Notes under the pieces: model-generated
Database searches by the model: none
The model's input: the letters and a program-made list of their open reading frames with translations, nothing else
What the model was told of the DNA's origin: nothing
Program-made: the position numbers and the translations under genes
Assembly (NCBI RefSeq): GCF_900155615.1
Contig: NZ_FUHT01000002.1
Span: forward strand, 248,001-312,000
DNA length: 64,000 nt
Origin: Massiliimalia massiliensis
Lineage (GTDB): Bacteria; Bacillota; Clostridia; Oscillospirales; Ruminococcaceae
Direction of reading: 5' to 3'
In this document: one piece after another, positions 47,892-55,937 of the stretch
How the letters are laid out: each line of letters starts with the position of its first letter
Numbering within the stretch: position 1 is the stretch's first letter

Positions 47892-50171
47892 TTATTGATG
47901 TTTTTCCCGAAGCTCCACACGCCGGATCTTTCCACTGATGGTCTTGGGCAGCTCCTCCACAAATTCCACGACACGGGGATATTTATACGGTGCAGTCCGC
48001 TCCTTGACATATTTCTGAATTTCGGCCTTCAGTTCGTCTGACGGGACTGAACCACGGGTCAGCACAATCGTTGCCTTGACTACCTGTCCGCGCACCGGGT
48101 CAGGCACGCCGGTAATCGCACATTCCAGGACATATGGCAGTTCCATCAAAACGCTTTCAATCTCAAACGGCCCAATCCGGTAACCAGAGGATTTGATGAT
48201 ATCATCCGTCCGTCCGACATACCAGAAATAGCCCTCCTCGTCACACCATGCGGTGTCGCCGGTGTGGTAAAGGTCGTCGTGCCAGGCCTCATCCGTCAGC
48301 GTTTCATTTCGGTAATAGCCGGTAAACATTCCACAGGGCCGTCCTTTTTTAGTCCGAAGGACAATTTCGCCCACTTCCCCCGGACAAACTGGTTCGCCGC
48401 CAGCGTCCACCAAATAAACCTCATACTGCGGGTTTGGCCGACCCATAGAGCCAGGCTTCGGCTCTGAGCCAATCAGGTTGCCCAAAATCAGGGTAGACTC
48501 GGTCTGCCCAAAGCCCTCCATAATCTTTAATCCGGTATGCGCCATCCATTGGTGATATACCTCCGGATTCAACGCCTCACCCGCCGTACAGCTATATTCC
48601 AGTGAAGAAAGGTCATAGTTTGACAGATCCTCTTTAATGAACATCCGGTACATAGTGGGCGGGGCGCAGAAAGTCGTGATCTGATGCTTCGCGAACATTT
48701 TTAAAATATCGTCCGCATGGAAACGGTCAAAGTCATAGGTGAAAATTGCCGCTTCGCAGAGCCACTGGCCATAGATTTTTCCCCACACCGCCTTCCCCCA
48801 GCCGGTATCGGAAATTGCAAAATGCAGTCCGTCCGGGTCTACATTATGCCACCACCGGGCGGTAACAATATGCCCGATCGGATAGGTATAGTCATGGGTT
48901 GCGATTTTGGGATATCCGGTTGTCCCGGAGGTGAAGTACATCAGCATTGGATCGGATTTCAGTGTTTCCCTGCGTTCAAAGGTATCAGGCTGGGAATAAA
49001 CTCCTTCATCAAAGGAAAGCCATCCCTCCCGTTTGCCATGCACCATAATTTTGATTTCTACTGTCGGCGATTCCGCAAACGCTTCTTCTGCGGCACGAGA
49101 CACGTCCCCGTCCGCCGTACAAATCATCGCCTTCACGCCAGCGGCATTGAACCGATATGCAAGGTCTTTTTCCGTCAGTTGGTTGGTCGCGGGGATCGCG
49201 ACTGCTCCAATCTTATGCAGTGCTACAATCGTGAACCAGAATTCAAAATGCCGTTTCAGTACCAGCATAACCCGATCGCCCTTTTTAATTCCCAGACCGG
49301 TCAGATAATTAGCCGCCATGGAGGAATAACGTGAAATGTCCCCAAAGGTAAATTTTCTGACCTCATGCTGATTGGATTCCCACACCATGGCAAGCTTATC
49401 TGGATTTTTTCCTGCCAGTGCATCAACCACATCATAACCGAAGTTAAAATTTTCCGGAATCCTGAAATCAATCCCAATGAGCTGTCCGCTCTGGTCGAGC
49501 GTTTCATTTACAAAATCCTTATACAGGAGCTGGTCGCGGGTATTAATCACTACATCGCCGTCATCTACCGGCTTCGGCTGGTCGTAATGCTCCGCCGCGC
49601 CCTTCATCCCGATTGCCAGAAACTCACAGTCCTCGCCGCCAATCGCGACCATACCATGCGGCTTCGAAGCGTCGAAATAGATGCTGTCGCCCGCATGGAG
49701 GATTTCAGTATGCCACCCGCCGACGACAATCTTCAGCGTCCCCTTGAGCACATAGTCGAGCTCCTGCCCAGCATGGGTCGTCATCGACACAGGCGCTTTC
49801 TCATTTTGTTCGTCATAGCTTACCTTCACAAGACATGGCTCTGCAAGACGCTTTTGCAGAGCAGAAGCCAGATGAAAATACTGAAAGCCCTCCCGGCGCT
49901 TTACCGGCATTCCATCTCCGGCACGGCAGACAGTATAAGTCTGCAGTCTCGGGGTAAGCCCTGTGATAATCTCCCCGACGTCAACACCCAAATGGTTGGC
50001 GCAGTTATATAAAAACGCGAAGGTTAAATCCTGTTCTCCGCTTTCACATTTTTGATATTCCTCGGGGGTTAGCTGTGTGACCTTTGCCATCGTTTCCACT
50101 GAAATGTGGGACATTTCCCGTAATCCTTTCAGACGGTCAGCGACGGCCTGAAGCTGTTCTTTCTGGTTCAA
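47892..50171 (-). CDS. HTH-cupin-acyl-CoA synthetase fusion protein
   Basis: A 759-residue three-part protein. Residues about 8-65 are an XRE-type helix-turn-helix (LKGLREMSHISVETMAKVTQLTPEEYQKCESG). About 95-190 form a cupin (THAGQELDYVLKGTLKIVVGG; HAGDSIYFDASKPHGM). About 230-755 form an AMP-binding acyl-CoA synthetase with A3 motif YFTSGTTGYPKIA, A5 GFGQTE, A7 YHTGD and catalytic lysine in PKTISGKIRR. XRE-cupin pairs are common regulators, but fusion to a complete ligase is unusual. The ligase may charge a medium-chain or aromatic acid that the cupin senses. It is followed by a hydroxyacid dehydrogenase upstream on the same strand. Confidence 0.88.
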   Translation of the reverse strand: MNQKEQLQAVADRLKGLREMSHISVETMAKVTQLTPEEYQKCESGEQDLTFAFLYNCANHLGVDVGEIITGLTPRLQTYTVCRAGDGMPVKRREGFQYFHLASALQKRLAEPCLVKVSYDEQNEKAPVSMTTHAGQELDYVLKGTLKIVVGGWHTEILHAGDSIYFDASKPHGMVAIGGEDCEFLAIGMKGAAEHYDQPKPVDDGDVVINTRDQLLYKDFVNETLDQSGQLIGIDFRIPENFNFGYDVVDALAGKNPDKLAMVWESNQHEVRKFTFGDISRYSSMAANYLTGLGIKKGDRVMLVLKRHFEFWFTIVALHKIGAVAIPATNQLTEKDLAYRFNAAGVKAMICTADGDVSRAAEEAFAESPTVEIKIMVHGKREGWLSFDEGVYSQPDTFERRETLKSDPMLMYFTSGTTGYPKIATHDYTYPIGHIVTARWWHNVDPDGLHFAISDTGWGKAVWGKIYGQWLCEAAIFTYDFDRFHADDILKMFAKHQITTFCAPPTMYRMFIKEDLSNYDLSSLEYSCTAGEALNPEVYHQWMAHTGLKIMEGFGQTESTLILGNLIGSEPKPGSMGRPNPQYEVYLVDAGGEPVCPGEVGEIVLRTKKGRPCGMFTGYYRNETLTDEAWHDDLYHTGDTAWCDEEGYFWYVGRTDDIIKSSGYRIGPFEIESVLMELPYVLECAITGVPDPVRGQVVKATIVLTRGSVPSDELKAEIQKYVKERTAPYKYPRVVEFVEELPKTISGKIRRVELREKHQ

Positions 50172-50185
50172 TTTGGTTCGCTCCT

Positions 50186-51160
50186 TTATGCTTTCGGCTG
50201 GCTGACGACATGGGTTGGATCGCCCTCCAGGTAATGCTTAAGATTTTGATATACCATTTCAATCAGCCGAACCCGCGTGTCATAGCAGGCCCATGCGATA
50301 TGCGGGGTAATGACAATATTTTTCGCATACAGCAGCGGATTGTCAGGCTGAATCGGCTCTGCGGATACCACGTCCACATAAGCCCTTCGGATCACATCCT
50401 GGTTCAGCGCTTCTGCCAAATCCTGCTCCTTCACAACCGGCCCGCGTGCCGTATTGATCAGGATCGCCTCCGGCTTCATAAGGCGGAGTGTATCCCGGTT
50501 GATCAATCCTTCTGTCTCAACCGTCAACGGACAGTGTACTGTGATGATATCGCTTTCCGAGAAAAGGCGGGTTTGGTCGACAAAGCGAACCCACGGATAG
50601 TCCTCCTGATCTTTCTGACGGATTGTCCGCGTCTGCACTAACACCTTCATATCAAATGCCGCAGCAAGCTTCGCCACCCGCTTGGCAATGCTGCCAAACC
50701 CGATAATTCCGATGGTCTTGCCGTCAAGCTCCTGTACTCGGTCATCATAGAAACAAAAATCCGGGCAATTCTGCCATTCACCCCTGTGAACCCGTTCGTC
50801 ATGCTCCCGTACCATATTATAGGCGTCCAGGATATAGGCAAAAACAAGCTGTGCGACGCCCTTGGTTGAATAGGCCGGAACATTGGTAACTGTGATGCCG
50901 CGCTCAATGGCATAATCAAGATCAATATTATTATAGCCGGTTGCAATGATACCGACATATTTTACATTCGGGCACTGCGACAATACAGAGCGGTCAAGCA
51001 TACACTTATTGGTAATCACCAGCTCCGCATCTCCGATACGCTCTGCAATCCTTTCATATGGCGTGCGTTCATACCAGGCCAGCTCCGCCAGTTCTTCAAA
51101 ACGCTGATAGCTCAGCTCTTTTCCGGTTGACGCATAGGTGTCAAGAATCACAAGCTTCAT
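50186..51160 (-). CDS. D-2-hydroxyacid dehydrogenase
   Basis: A 324-residue NAD(P)H-dependent reductase. The NAD-binding GIIGFGSIAKRVAKLA near residue 150, catalytic Arg in NTARGPVV, Glu in VVSAEPI and His in ITPHIAW make a complete active site. It resembles glycerate dehydrogenase/hydroxypyruvate reductase (HprA) and related enzymes reducing 2-keto acids. AGGAG lies eight bases before ATG 51160. Its stop is 14 bases from the HTH-cupin-synthetase start, so the two are probably co-transcribed, perhaps in one 2-hydroxyacid pathway. Confidence 0.87.
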   Translation of the reverse strand: MKLVILDTYASTGKELSYQRFEELAELAWYERTPYERIAERIGDAELVITNKCMLDRSVLSQCPNVKYVGIIATGYNNIDLDYAIERGITVTNVPAYSTKGVAQLVFAYILDAYNMVREHDERVHRGEWQNCPDFCFYDDRVQELDGKTIGIIGFGSIAKRVAKLAAAFDMKVLVQTRTIRQKDQEDYPWVRFVDQTRLFSESDIITVHCPLTVETEGLINRDTLRLMKPEAILINTARGPVVKEQDLAEALNQDVIRRAYVDVVSAEPIQPDNPLLYAKNIVITPHIAWACYDTRVRLIEMVYQNLKHYLEGDPTHVVSQPKA

Positions 51161-51189
51161 TTTCAAATCTCCTGTTCTTTTGGTTTTTC

Positions 51190-51453
51190 CTAATTTTCCT
51201 GTTTCTTCTGCTGATCCGCCTTTTGGTCAGCCTTCCGGGCACGCCAAAGAGTGAACAGGGCGGCCGCGCAGAACAGCAATTCCGCCACGCCCAGCCCAAG
51301 CTGGAACCACTTCACATCAGAGAGATAGGTGAGAAAGGTTGAAGCGACCCAACAGGCAAAAACAAGCTGGTACGCCCGGCGGCGGCGCCAGAATTCCCAG
51401 AGGAAAAACAAAACCGCAATCCCTCCGAATAACAGATGAAACCAAACATTCAT
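51190..51453 (-). CDS. Small hypothetical membrane protein
   Basis: An 87-residue protein with about three hydrophobic segments (NVWFHLLFGGIAVLFFLWEF; YQLVFACWVASTFLTYL; LGLGVAELLFCAAALFTLW) and a basic, Gln/Lys-rich tail. No family recognised. Start 51453 follows GGAAGGG by five bases. Longer readings lack a ribosome site. It probably leads the transcript into the dehydrogenase gene. Confidence 0.68.
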   Translation of the reverse strand: MNVWFHLLFGGIAVLFFLWEFWRRRRAYQLVFACWVASTFLTYLSDVKWFQLGLGVAELLFCAAALFTLWRARKADQKADQQKKQEN

Positions 51454-51548
51454 GAAAACCCTTCCCTTACCAGATCTTTCTAGCTTTGATGATTTTATTG
51501 TAGCACAATTGCCCAAAACAGAAGTGACCATTCTATGAAATATCTATG

Positions 51549-51575
51549 GCAGGAGGACAGAGCCCATCCTCCTGC
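51549..51575 (-). other. Hairpin after alr
   Basis: GCAGGAGGA and TCCTCCTGC form a 9-bp stem with a 9-base loop beyond the alr stop. There is no T run, so termination here may need Rho or be weak. Confidence 0.5.
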
Positions 51576-51598
51576 TCCGTCAATTCACAGGCTGAAAC

Positions 51599-52774
51599 TT
51601 AGCCCAGCAGGTAATCCTCCACGCCGACCGGCTTCCCATCCTTAAGATAGATTCTCGGCACCCGACGCCCGACGTTGCAGACAATCTCATAATTGATCGT
51701 CCCCGCAATCCGGGCCAGCTCATCCGCGCTGATCGTTTCTTCCCCGTCCGTTCCGAACAGGGTCACCTCATCACCGATCTGTACCTCCGGCACATCAGTA
51801 ATATCTACCATCATCTGATCCATACAGACCCTCCCGGTAATCCGGCAGCGCTTTCCATGGATCAGCACATCCGCTTTGGAGGAAAACAGGCGGCTGTACC
51901 CGTCTGCATAGCCAATTGCGACGGTAGCAAGGCGCATCTCCTTCTCCGCGGTATAGGTTCTCCCATAGCTGATTGCCGAACCAGGCTGCACCGTCTTAAC
52001 CATGGTAACAATACTTTTCCAGCTCATTGCCGGTTTCACCGCGATCATATGCTCCAGCTCATCGCTCGGCGCCAGCCCATAAAGGATGATTCCCGCGCGC
52101 ACATAGTTATATTCATCATCAGGATAGCAGATAATCCCCGCGCTGTTCTGGGCATGCACCATTTCAAAGGAAACGCCGTATGCCTTCAACTCCCGGATCA
52201 CCGTATCCAAGCGATGCATCTGTTCCTTGGTGTAGCAGATCGCAGATAAATCAAAGCTGTCAGAATGGCAGAAGTGGGTAAAAATCCCGGTTGTGCGGAA
52301 GGACGGGAGCGCCGCCACCTTAACGATTTCCCTGGCCGCAGAATGGGCTTCGCTCTGCTCAAAGCCGATCCGATGCATCCCGGTGTCCACCTTTACATGG
52401 ATATTGACTGTCTTTCCTGTTTCTCTCAGCGCCTGATCCAGCGCCACCGCATAGTCGAGGTCATAAACCGCCTGCGTAATATTGTTGTCGCTCAGAGCCT
52501 CGGCACAATCCGGCGGCGTATAGCCCAAAATCAAAATATTCTGCCGGAATCCCTCTTTGCGCAAAACCAGCGCCTCACTGATCCCGGAAACGGCAAACCA
52601 TTTGACGCCTGCCCTTGCAAGCTCCCGGCAGACATACTTGTCGCCATGGCCATAGGCGTCTGCTTTTACAACGGCGATTACCTCTTTTTGTGCTGTTTTT
52701 TGAATCAGATCTATGTTATACTGGATATGGTCTAAATTGATTTCACACCATGTCCGTTTGACAAAGTCGGTCAT
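51599..52774 (-). CDS. alr: Alanine racemase
   Basis: A 391-residue PLP enzyme making D-alanine for peptidoglycan. The PLP lysine is in AVVKADAYGHG (Lys37), the opposite catalytic tyrosine in SAISYGRTY, and RAGIILYGL and DQMMVDITD are conserved. Length is typical. GGAGC precedes the start. It is divergent from the SLOG-family gene across 44 bases. Confidence 0.95.
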   Translation of the reverse strand: MTDFVKRTWCEINLDHIQYNIDLIQKTAQKEVIAVVKADAYGHGDKYVCRELARAGVKWFAVSGISEALVLRKEGFRQNILILGYTPPDCAEALSDNNITQAVYDLDYAVALDQALRETGKTVNIHVKVDTGMHRIGFEQSEAHSAAREIVKVAALPSFRTTGIFTHFCHSDSFDLSAICYTKEQMHRLDTVIRELKAYGVSFEMVHAQNSAGIICYPDDEYNYVRAGIILYGLAPSDELEHMIAVKPAMSWKSIVTMVKTVQPGSAISYGRTYTAEKEMRLATVAIGYADGYSRLFSSKADVLIHGKRCRITGRVCMDQMMVDITDVPEVQIGDEVTLFGTDGEETISADELARIAGTINYEIVCNVGRRVPRIYLKDGKPVGVEDYLLG

Positions 52775-52818
52775 GTTGTTTGCTCCTTTTTCACAAAATT
52801 ACAGAGGGAGAATTTATT

Positions 52819-53328
52819 ATGGCAGATTCCATCCTATCCGCCTGCTTTACCGGCCATCGTCCGGAACGCTTTGGCCGCCCGGACCAATACCGAAAGTCGG
52901 AACAGAAGCTGTCGTCCCTGCTTGCGGACGAGGTCATCCGCACGATTGACCGCGGGTGTACTGTCTTTTACTGCGGGATGGCACGCGGGGCAGACCTGCT
53001 CGCGGGAGAAACGGTTTTGTCACTCAAGCCCCTATATCCCAAAATAAGGCTGATCGCCGTCATCCCGTATCCCAAGCAGCCCTATTACTGGGAGAACCAA
53101 TGGGTTGCCCGCTATAACCAGGTGCTCCATCGCTGCGATGAAGCGGTCACCATTGCACAGAATTATGCCGGCGGCTGTTTCGCCCTCCGCAACCGGTATA
53201 TGGTGGATCACAGCGACCATATTATCGCTGTCATAAATCCTGAGGAATCCCACGGCGGGACAGTGCAGACAATCCGCTATGCGAAGCGGCAAAATAAATC
53301 CATCGCGGTAATTCCCTGGCAGCTATAG
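52819..53328 (+). CDS. SLOG-family protein (DUF1273/YpsA-like)
   Basis: A 169-residue Rossmann-like protein with CFTGHRPERFG at the N-terminus, YCGMARGADLLAGE and a C-terminal HGGTVQTIRYAKR, the nucleotide-binding pattern of the SLOG/DUF1273 family (YpsA-like). It may bind a nucleotide-derived ligand; the function in bacteria is not settled. Start 52819 follows GAGGGAG by eight bases. It overlaps the end of the convergent aldose epimerase gene by six bases. Confidence 0.8.
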   Translation: MADSILSACFTGHRPERFGRPDQYRKSEQKLSSLLADEVIRTIDRGCTVFYCGMARGADLLAGETVLSLKPLYPKIRLIAVIPYPKQPYYWENQWVARYNQVLHRCDEAVTIAQNYAGGCFALRNRYMVDHSDHIIAVINPEESHGGTVQTIRYAKRQNKSIAVIPWQL

Positions 53329-54207
53329 CAGGGAAATCCGCATCAGATAGCTCTTCATTTCTGCCGGCTCAACAGACTGGATATTGTGCATCCCCTCAAA
53401 GGTTCCGTCCTCGTCCTCATACCGCACCGCGCAGCCGGCCCACGGTTCCAGACAGAGAAAGGGCGCCCGTTTTTCCGGCGGCGTCCAGATGCCAAGGGTG
53501 TCGAAGCCCTCAAAGTCAACCTGTACCCCTCTCCCGGTCAGCACGCTCGCTAATGTTACGCTCCTGGATTTCAGGGAGTCGAACACCAGCGCGTCCTGCG
53601 GAAACAGGTCATAGCTGAGCCGGAATTTCCGCTCGCCGTTTAAAACCGTCCGGCGGCGGTTCGAGTAAAACTGCTGGGTTTCCGTATCCATCACAGGGCA
53701 GGCGGCAGTTTCCTCCTGCGGAAAGATGATCTCGTAATTTTCAAACCGGTCCTCTTCGGTCAGCGGGCAGTTAAAGGCCGGGTGCGCGCCGATTTTATAG
53801 AACATGGTTTCGTCCCCGGTGTTCATCACGTCATATTTGATCTCAACAAAGCAGTCCCGAATCACATAGGTCATCCGGAACATAAAGGGAAACGGGTATT
53901 CCCTAAGGGTCTCCTTGTTGGAGGAAAGACAGAGAGTTACCCGGTCTTTTTCCTGGTACATGACCCGAAATTCCATATCCCTTGCGAAGCCATGCCGCCG
54001 CAGGGGATAGCTTTTTCCGCCGATATTTGCCTGGCCGCCCGGCAGGACGCCGACATTCGGAAACAAAACCGGCGAGGTTTTCCCCCAGAACGCAGGGTCG
54101 GCCTGCCACATATATTCATCCCCGGTCACATCGCGGAAGGATTTCAGTTCCGCGCCGCGGGTGTCGATGGTTGCTGAGCAGGAGGTGCTGAGAATCGTCA
54201 GTTCCAT
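53323..54207 (-). CDS. Aldose 1-epimerase family protein (LacX-like)
   Basis: A protein of about 294 residues of the galactose-mutarotase superfamily, LacX/YeaD-like branch: GAELKSF, SPVLFPNVG, RHGFARD with the catalytic histidine region, and IGAHPAFNCPL with a second histidine. It probably interconverts anomers of a sugar or sugar phosphate. Start 54207 follows AAGGA by nine bases. Monocistronic with its own promoter. Confidence 0.85.
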   Translation of the reverse strand: MELTILSTSCSATIDTRGAELKSFRDVTGDEYMWQADPAFWGKTSPVLFPNVGVLPGGQANIGGKSYPLRRHGFARDMEFRVMYQEKDRVTLCLSSNKETLREYPFPFMFRMTYVIRDCFVEIKYDVMNTGDETMFYKIGAHPAFNCPLTEEDRFENYEIIFPQEETAACPVMDTETQQFYSNRRRTVLNGERKFRLSYDLFPQDALVFDSLKSRSVTLASVLTGRGVQVDFEGFDTLGIWTPPEKRAPFLCLEPWAGCAVRYEDEDGTFEGMHNIQSVEPAEMKSYLMRISLL

Positions 54208-54249
54208 AGGCTTTGATCCTTTCTCATACAATTTATGGTATTCTTTTTT

Positions 54250-54278
54250 ATTATAGCTCAATTTTTCATCGGAAACAA
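54250..54278 (-). promoter_or_regulatory. Promoter of the aldose epimerase gene
   Basis: On the minus strand TTGTTT (54273-54278), 17 bp, TATAAT (54250-54255). Confidence 0.78.
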
Positions 54279-54327
54279 GGTAAAATATTTCAATACGTTT
54301 ATGTGACGTACTCTTTCTTTCTTATTT

Positions 54328-54336
54328 TGATATAAT
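54328..54336 (+). promoter_or_regulatory. Extended -10 promoter of the small HTH gene
   Basis: TGATATAAT: perfect -10 (54331-54336) with TGn. No good -35 is seen. Confidence 0.65.
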
Positions 54337-54366
54337 AGAACTCAGATCAGGGAAAGAGGTGAGTGT

Positions 54367-54588
54367 ATGATTATTTATACTCCTTTATGGAAAACCTTGC
54401 AGAAGCGCGGGTTGTCCTCCTACCGGCTAATCAGATACTATAGCTTTAGTACCCATACAATTTATCGCTTGAGACATGGATATGGGATTTCCACAGAATT
54501 GATCAACACCTTCTGTCAGATTCTTGATTGCCGGGTAGAAGATATTATTGAATATGTTGCCGCAGAGGAGCAAAAAACCACCCCATAA
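54367..54588 (+). CDS. Small Cro/CI-type helix-turn-helix protein
   Basis: A 73-residue XRE-type DNA-binding protein: LQKRGLSSYRLIRYYSFSTHTIYRLRHGYGISTELINTFCQILDCRVEDIIEYV covers the five-helix domain. There is no sensor domain. GAGGTGAGTGT precedes the start. It lies alone between the aldose epimerase and the activase genes; the target is unknown. Confidence 0.85.
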   Translation: MIIYTPLWKTLQKRGLSSYRLIRYYSFSTHTIYRLRHGYGISTELINTFCQILDCRVEDIIEYVAAEEQKTTP

Positions 54589-54602
54589 TCCGGGGTGGTT
54601 TT
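54574..54602. terminator. Bidirectional terminator, HTH gene / activase operon
   Basis: AAAACCACCCC pairs with GGGGTGGTTTT across a 7-base loop. Confidence 0.87.
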
Positions 54603-54608
54603 TGTTCT

Positions 54609-55937
54609 CTACGCTTCAGAAACCGTTTCCTTCATCTCCGGTTCCATGTCAACCAATTCGTTATACTGCATCATCTTCTGCATCCGTTTCGCGTTTGCGA
54701 TCATCAGCTTAATCCGGTTTTCCTGGTTGATGGCGGTCGCGCCCGGATCATAGTCGATGGCGACGATATTCGCGGCCGGGTTTTTCTCCTTGATCTTGCG
54801 CATCATCCCTTTTCCGGCCACATGGTTCGGCAGGCAGCCGAACGGCTGGGTGCAGACGATATTCGGCGTGCCGGAGTGGACGAGCTCCAGCATTTCTCCG
54901 GTCAGGAGCCAACCCTCGCCCATCTTGTTCCCATAGCCGACATAGTCCTTCACCAGCTCTTTAATCCGATTAAAGCGGGACGGCGGGTCAAACTGCGGAA
55001 ATTCCCTGATTGCCGCGATCATGTCGTCCTGCCATCCCATCAGATAGCGCTCGAACCATCCCGCAATCAGGTGCTTTAATTTACCTCCGCCGTAGATTTC
55101 CGGGTCAACATACCGGTTATCCACCTTGAAGATAACAAAGTCCATCAAGCCCGGTACGACCACCTCTACATCCTCGCCATGAAGGAAGGCTTCGAGATTA
55201 TTATTGCCAAGCGGCGCAAACTTCACATAGATTTCCCCGACAATTCCAACCTTGATCTTCTCCGTTTTATGTACCGGGATATCCGCGAAGTCCTGCAAAA
55301 TGCGGGGCATATTTTCCTTTACTCTGCGGTAGGTGACGTTTTTGGCCTCTTTATATTCCTCGCTCAGGACATTTACCCAACGGTCTACCAGCCGGTCAGC
55401 CGCGCCTGCTTCCAGCTCATAGGGCCGCACCTGGTTTGCCAGGAGCATCAGCAAATCGCCGTAAACAATGCTGTAAACCAGCTTTTTAATCAGTCCGAAG
55501 GTCAGCTTAAACCCTGGGTTTTTCTCCATTCCGGAAAGGTTGAGGGACACAACCGGAATATTTTCAAAGCCGGATTTTTTCAGTGCCTTTCTCAGCAGGT
55601 GGATATAGTTGGAGGCGCGGCATCCGCCCCCGGTTTGGGTGATGAGCAGCGCCGTTTTATCCAGGTCGTATTCTCCGCTTTTTAACGCGTGAATCAGCTG
55701 CCCAATGACTAAAAGCGCCGGATAGCAGGTATCATTATGTACATTCTTTAAGCCCTCGTTGACGATTTCCCGCCCGGTTGTTTCCAGTGGAACCACCTTA
55801 TAGCCATGCAGTGCAAACGCCATTTTAAAGAGCTTAAAATGGGTCGGCAGCATATTTGGCGCCAGAATGGTAAATTCCTGCTTCATCTCTTTGGTAAACA
55901 GGATTCTGCCCGTTTTATCTCTGATGATTTCTGCCAT
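54609..55937 (-). CDS. 2-hydroxyacyl-CoA dehydratase-like protein, C-terminal half of a split activase system
   Basis: A 442-residue protein resembling the C-terminal part of the large acyl-CoA dehydratase activase-related proteins (HgdC/DUF2229 group). Conserved cysteines lie in NDTCYPALL, TGGGCRAS and QPFGCLPNH, possible iron-sulfur ligands. Its ATG directly abuts the stop of the 990-residue gene upstream, so the two are tightly coupled. In many Firmicutes one protein of about 1,400 residues combines both parts; here they are separate. The likely role is ATP-driven low-potential electron transfer; the substrate is unknown. Confidence 0.78.
   Translation of the reverse strand: MAEIIRDKTGRILFTKEMKQEFTILAPNMLPTHFKLFKMAFALHGYKVVPLETTGREIVNEGLKNVHNDTCYPALLVIGQLIHALKSGEYDLDKTALLITQTGGGCRASNYIHLLRKALKKSGFENIPVVSLNLSGMEKNPGFKLTFGLIKKLVYSIVYGDLLMLLANQVRPYELEAGAADRLVDRWVNVLSEEYKEAKNVTYRRVKENMPRILQDFADIPVHKTEKIKVGIVGEIYVKFAPLGNNNLEAFLHGEDVEVVVPGLMDFVIFKVDNRYVDPEIYGGGKLKHLIAGWFERYLMGWQDDMIAAIREFPQFDPPSRFNRIKELVKDYVGYGNKMGEGWLLTGEMLELVHSGTPNIVCTQPFGCLPNHVAGKGMMRKIKEKNPAANIVAIDYDPGATAINQENRIKLMIANAKRMQKMMQYNELVDMEPEMKETVSEA

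Noticed and set aside
49365-50012. Open frame of about 215 codons antisense to the HTH-cupin-synthetase gene
   Set aside because: Composition is unlike a protein and it has no start signals; the minus strand carries the conserved motifs.
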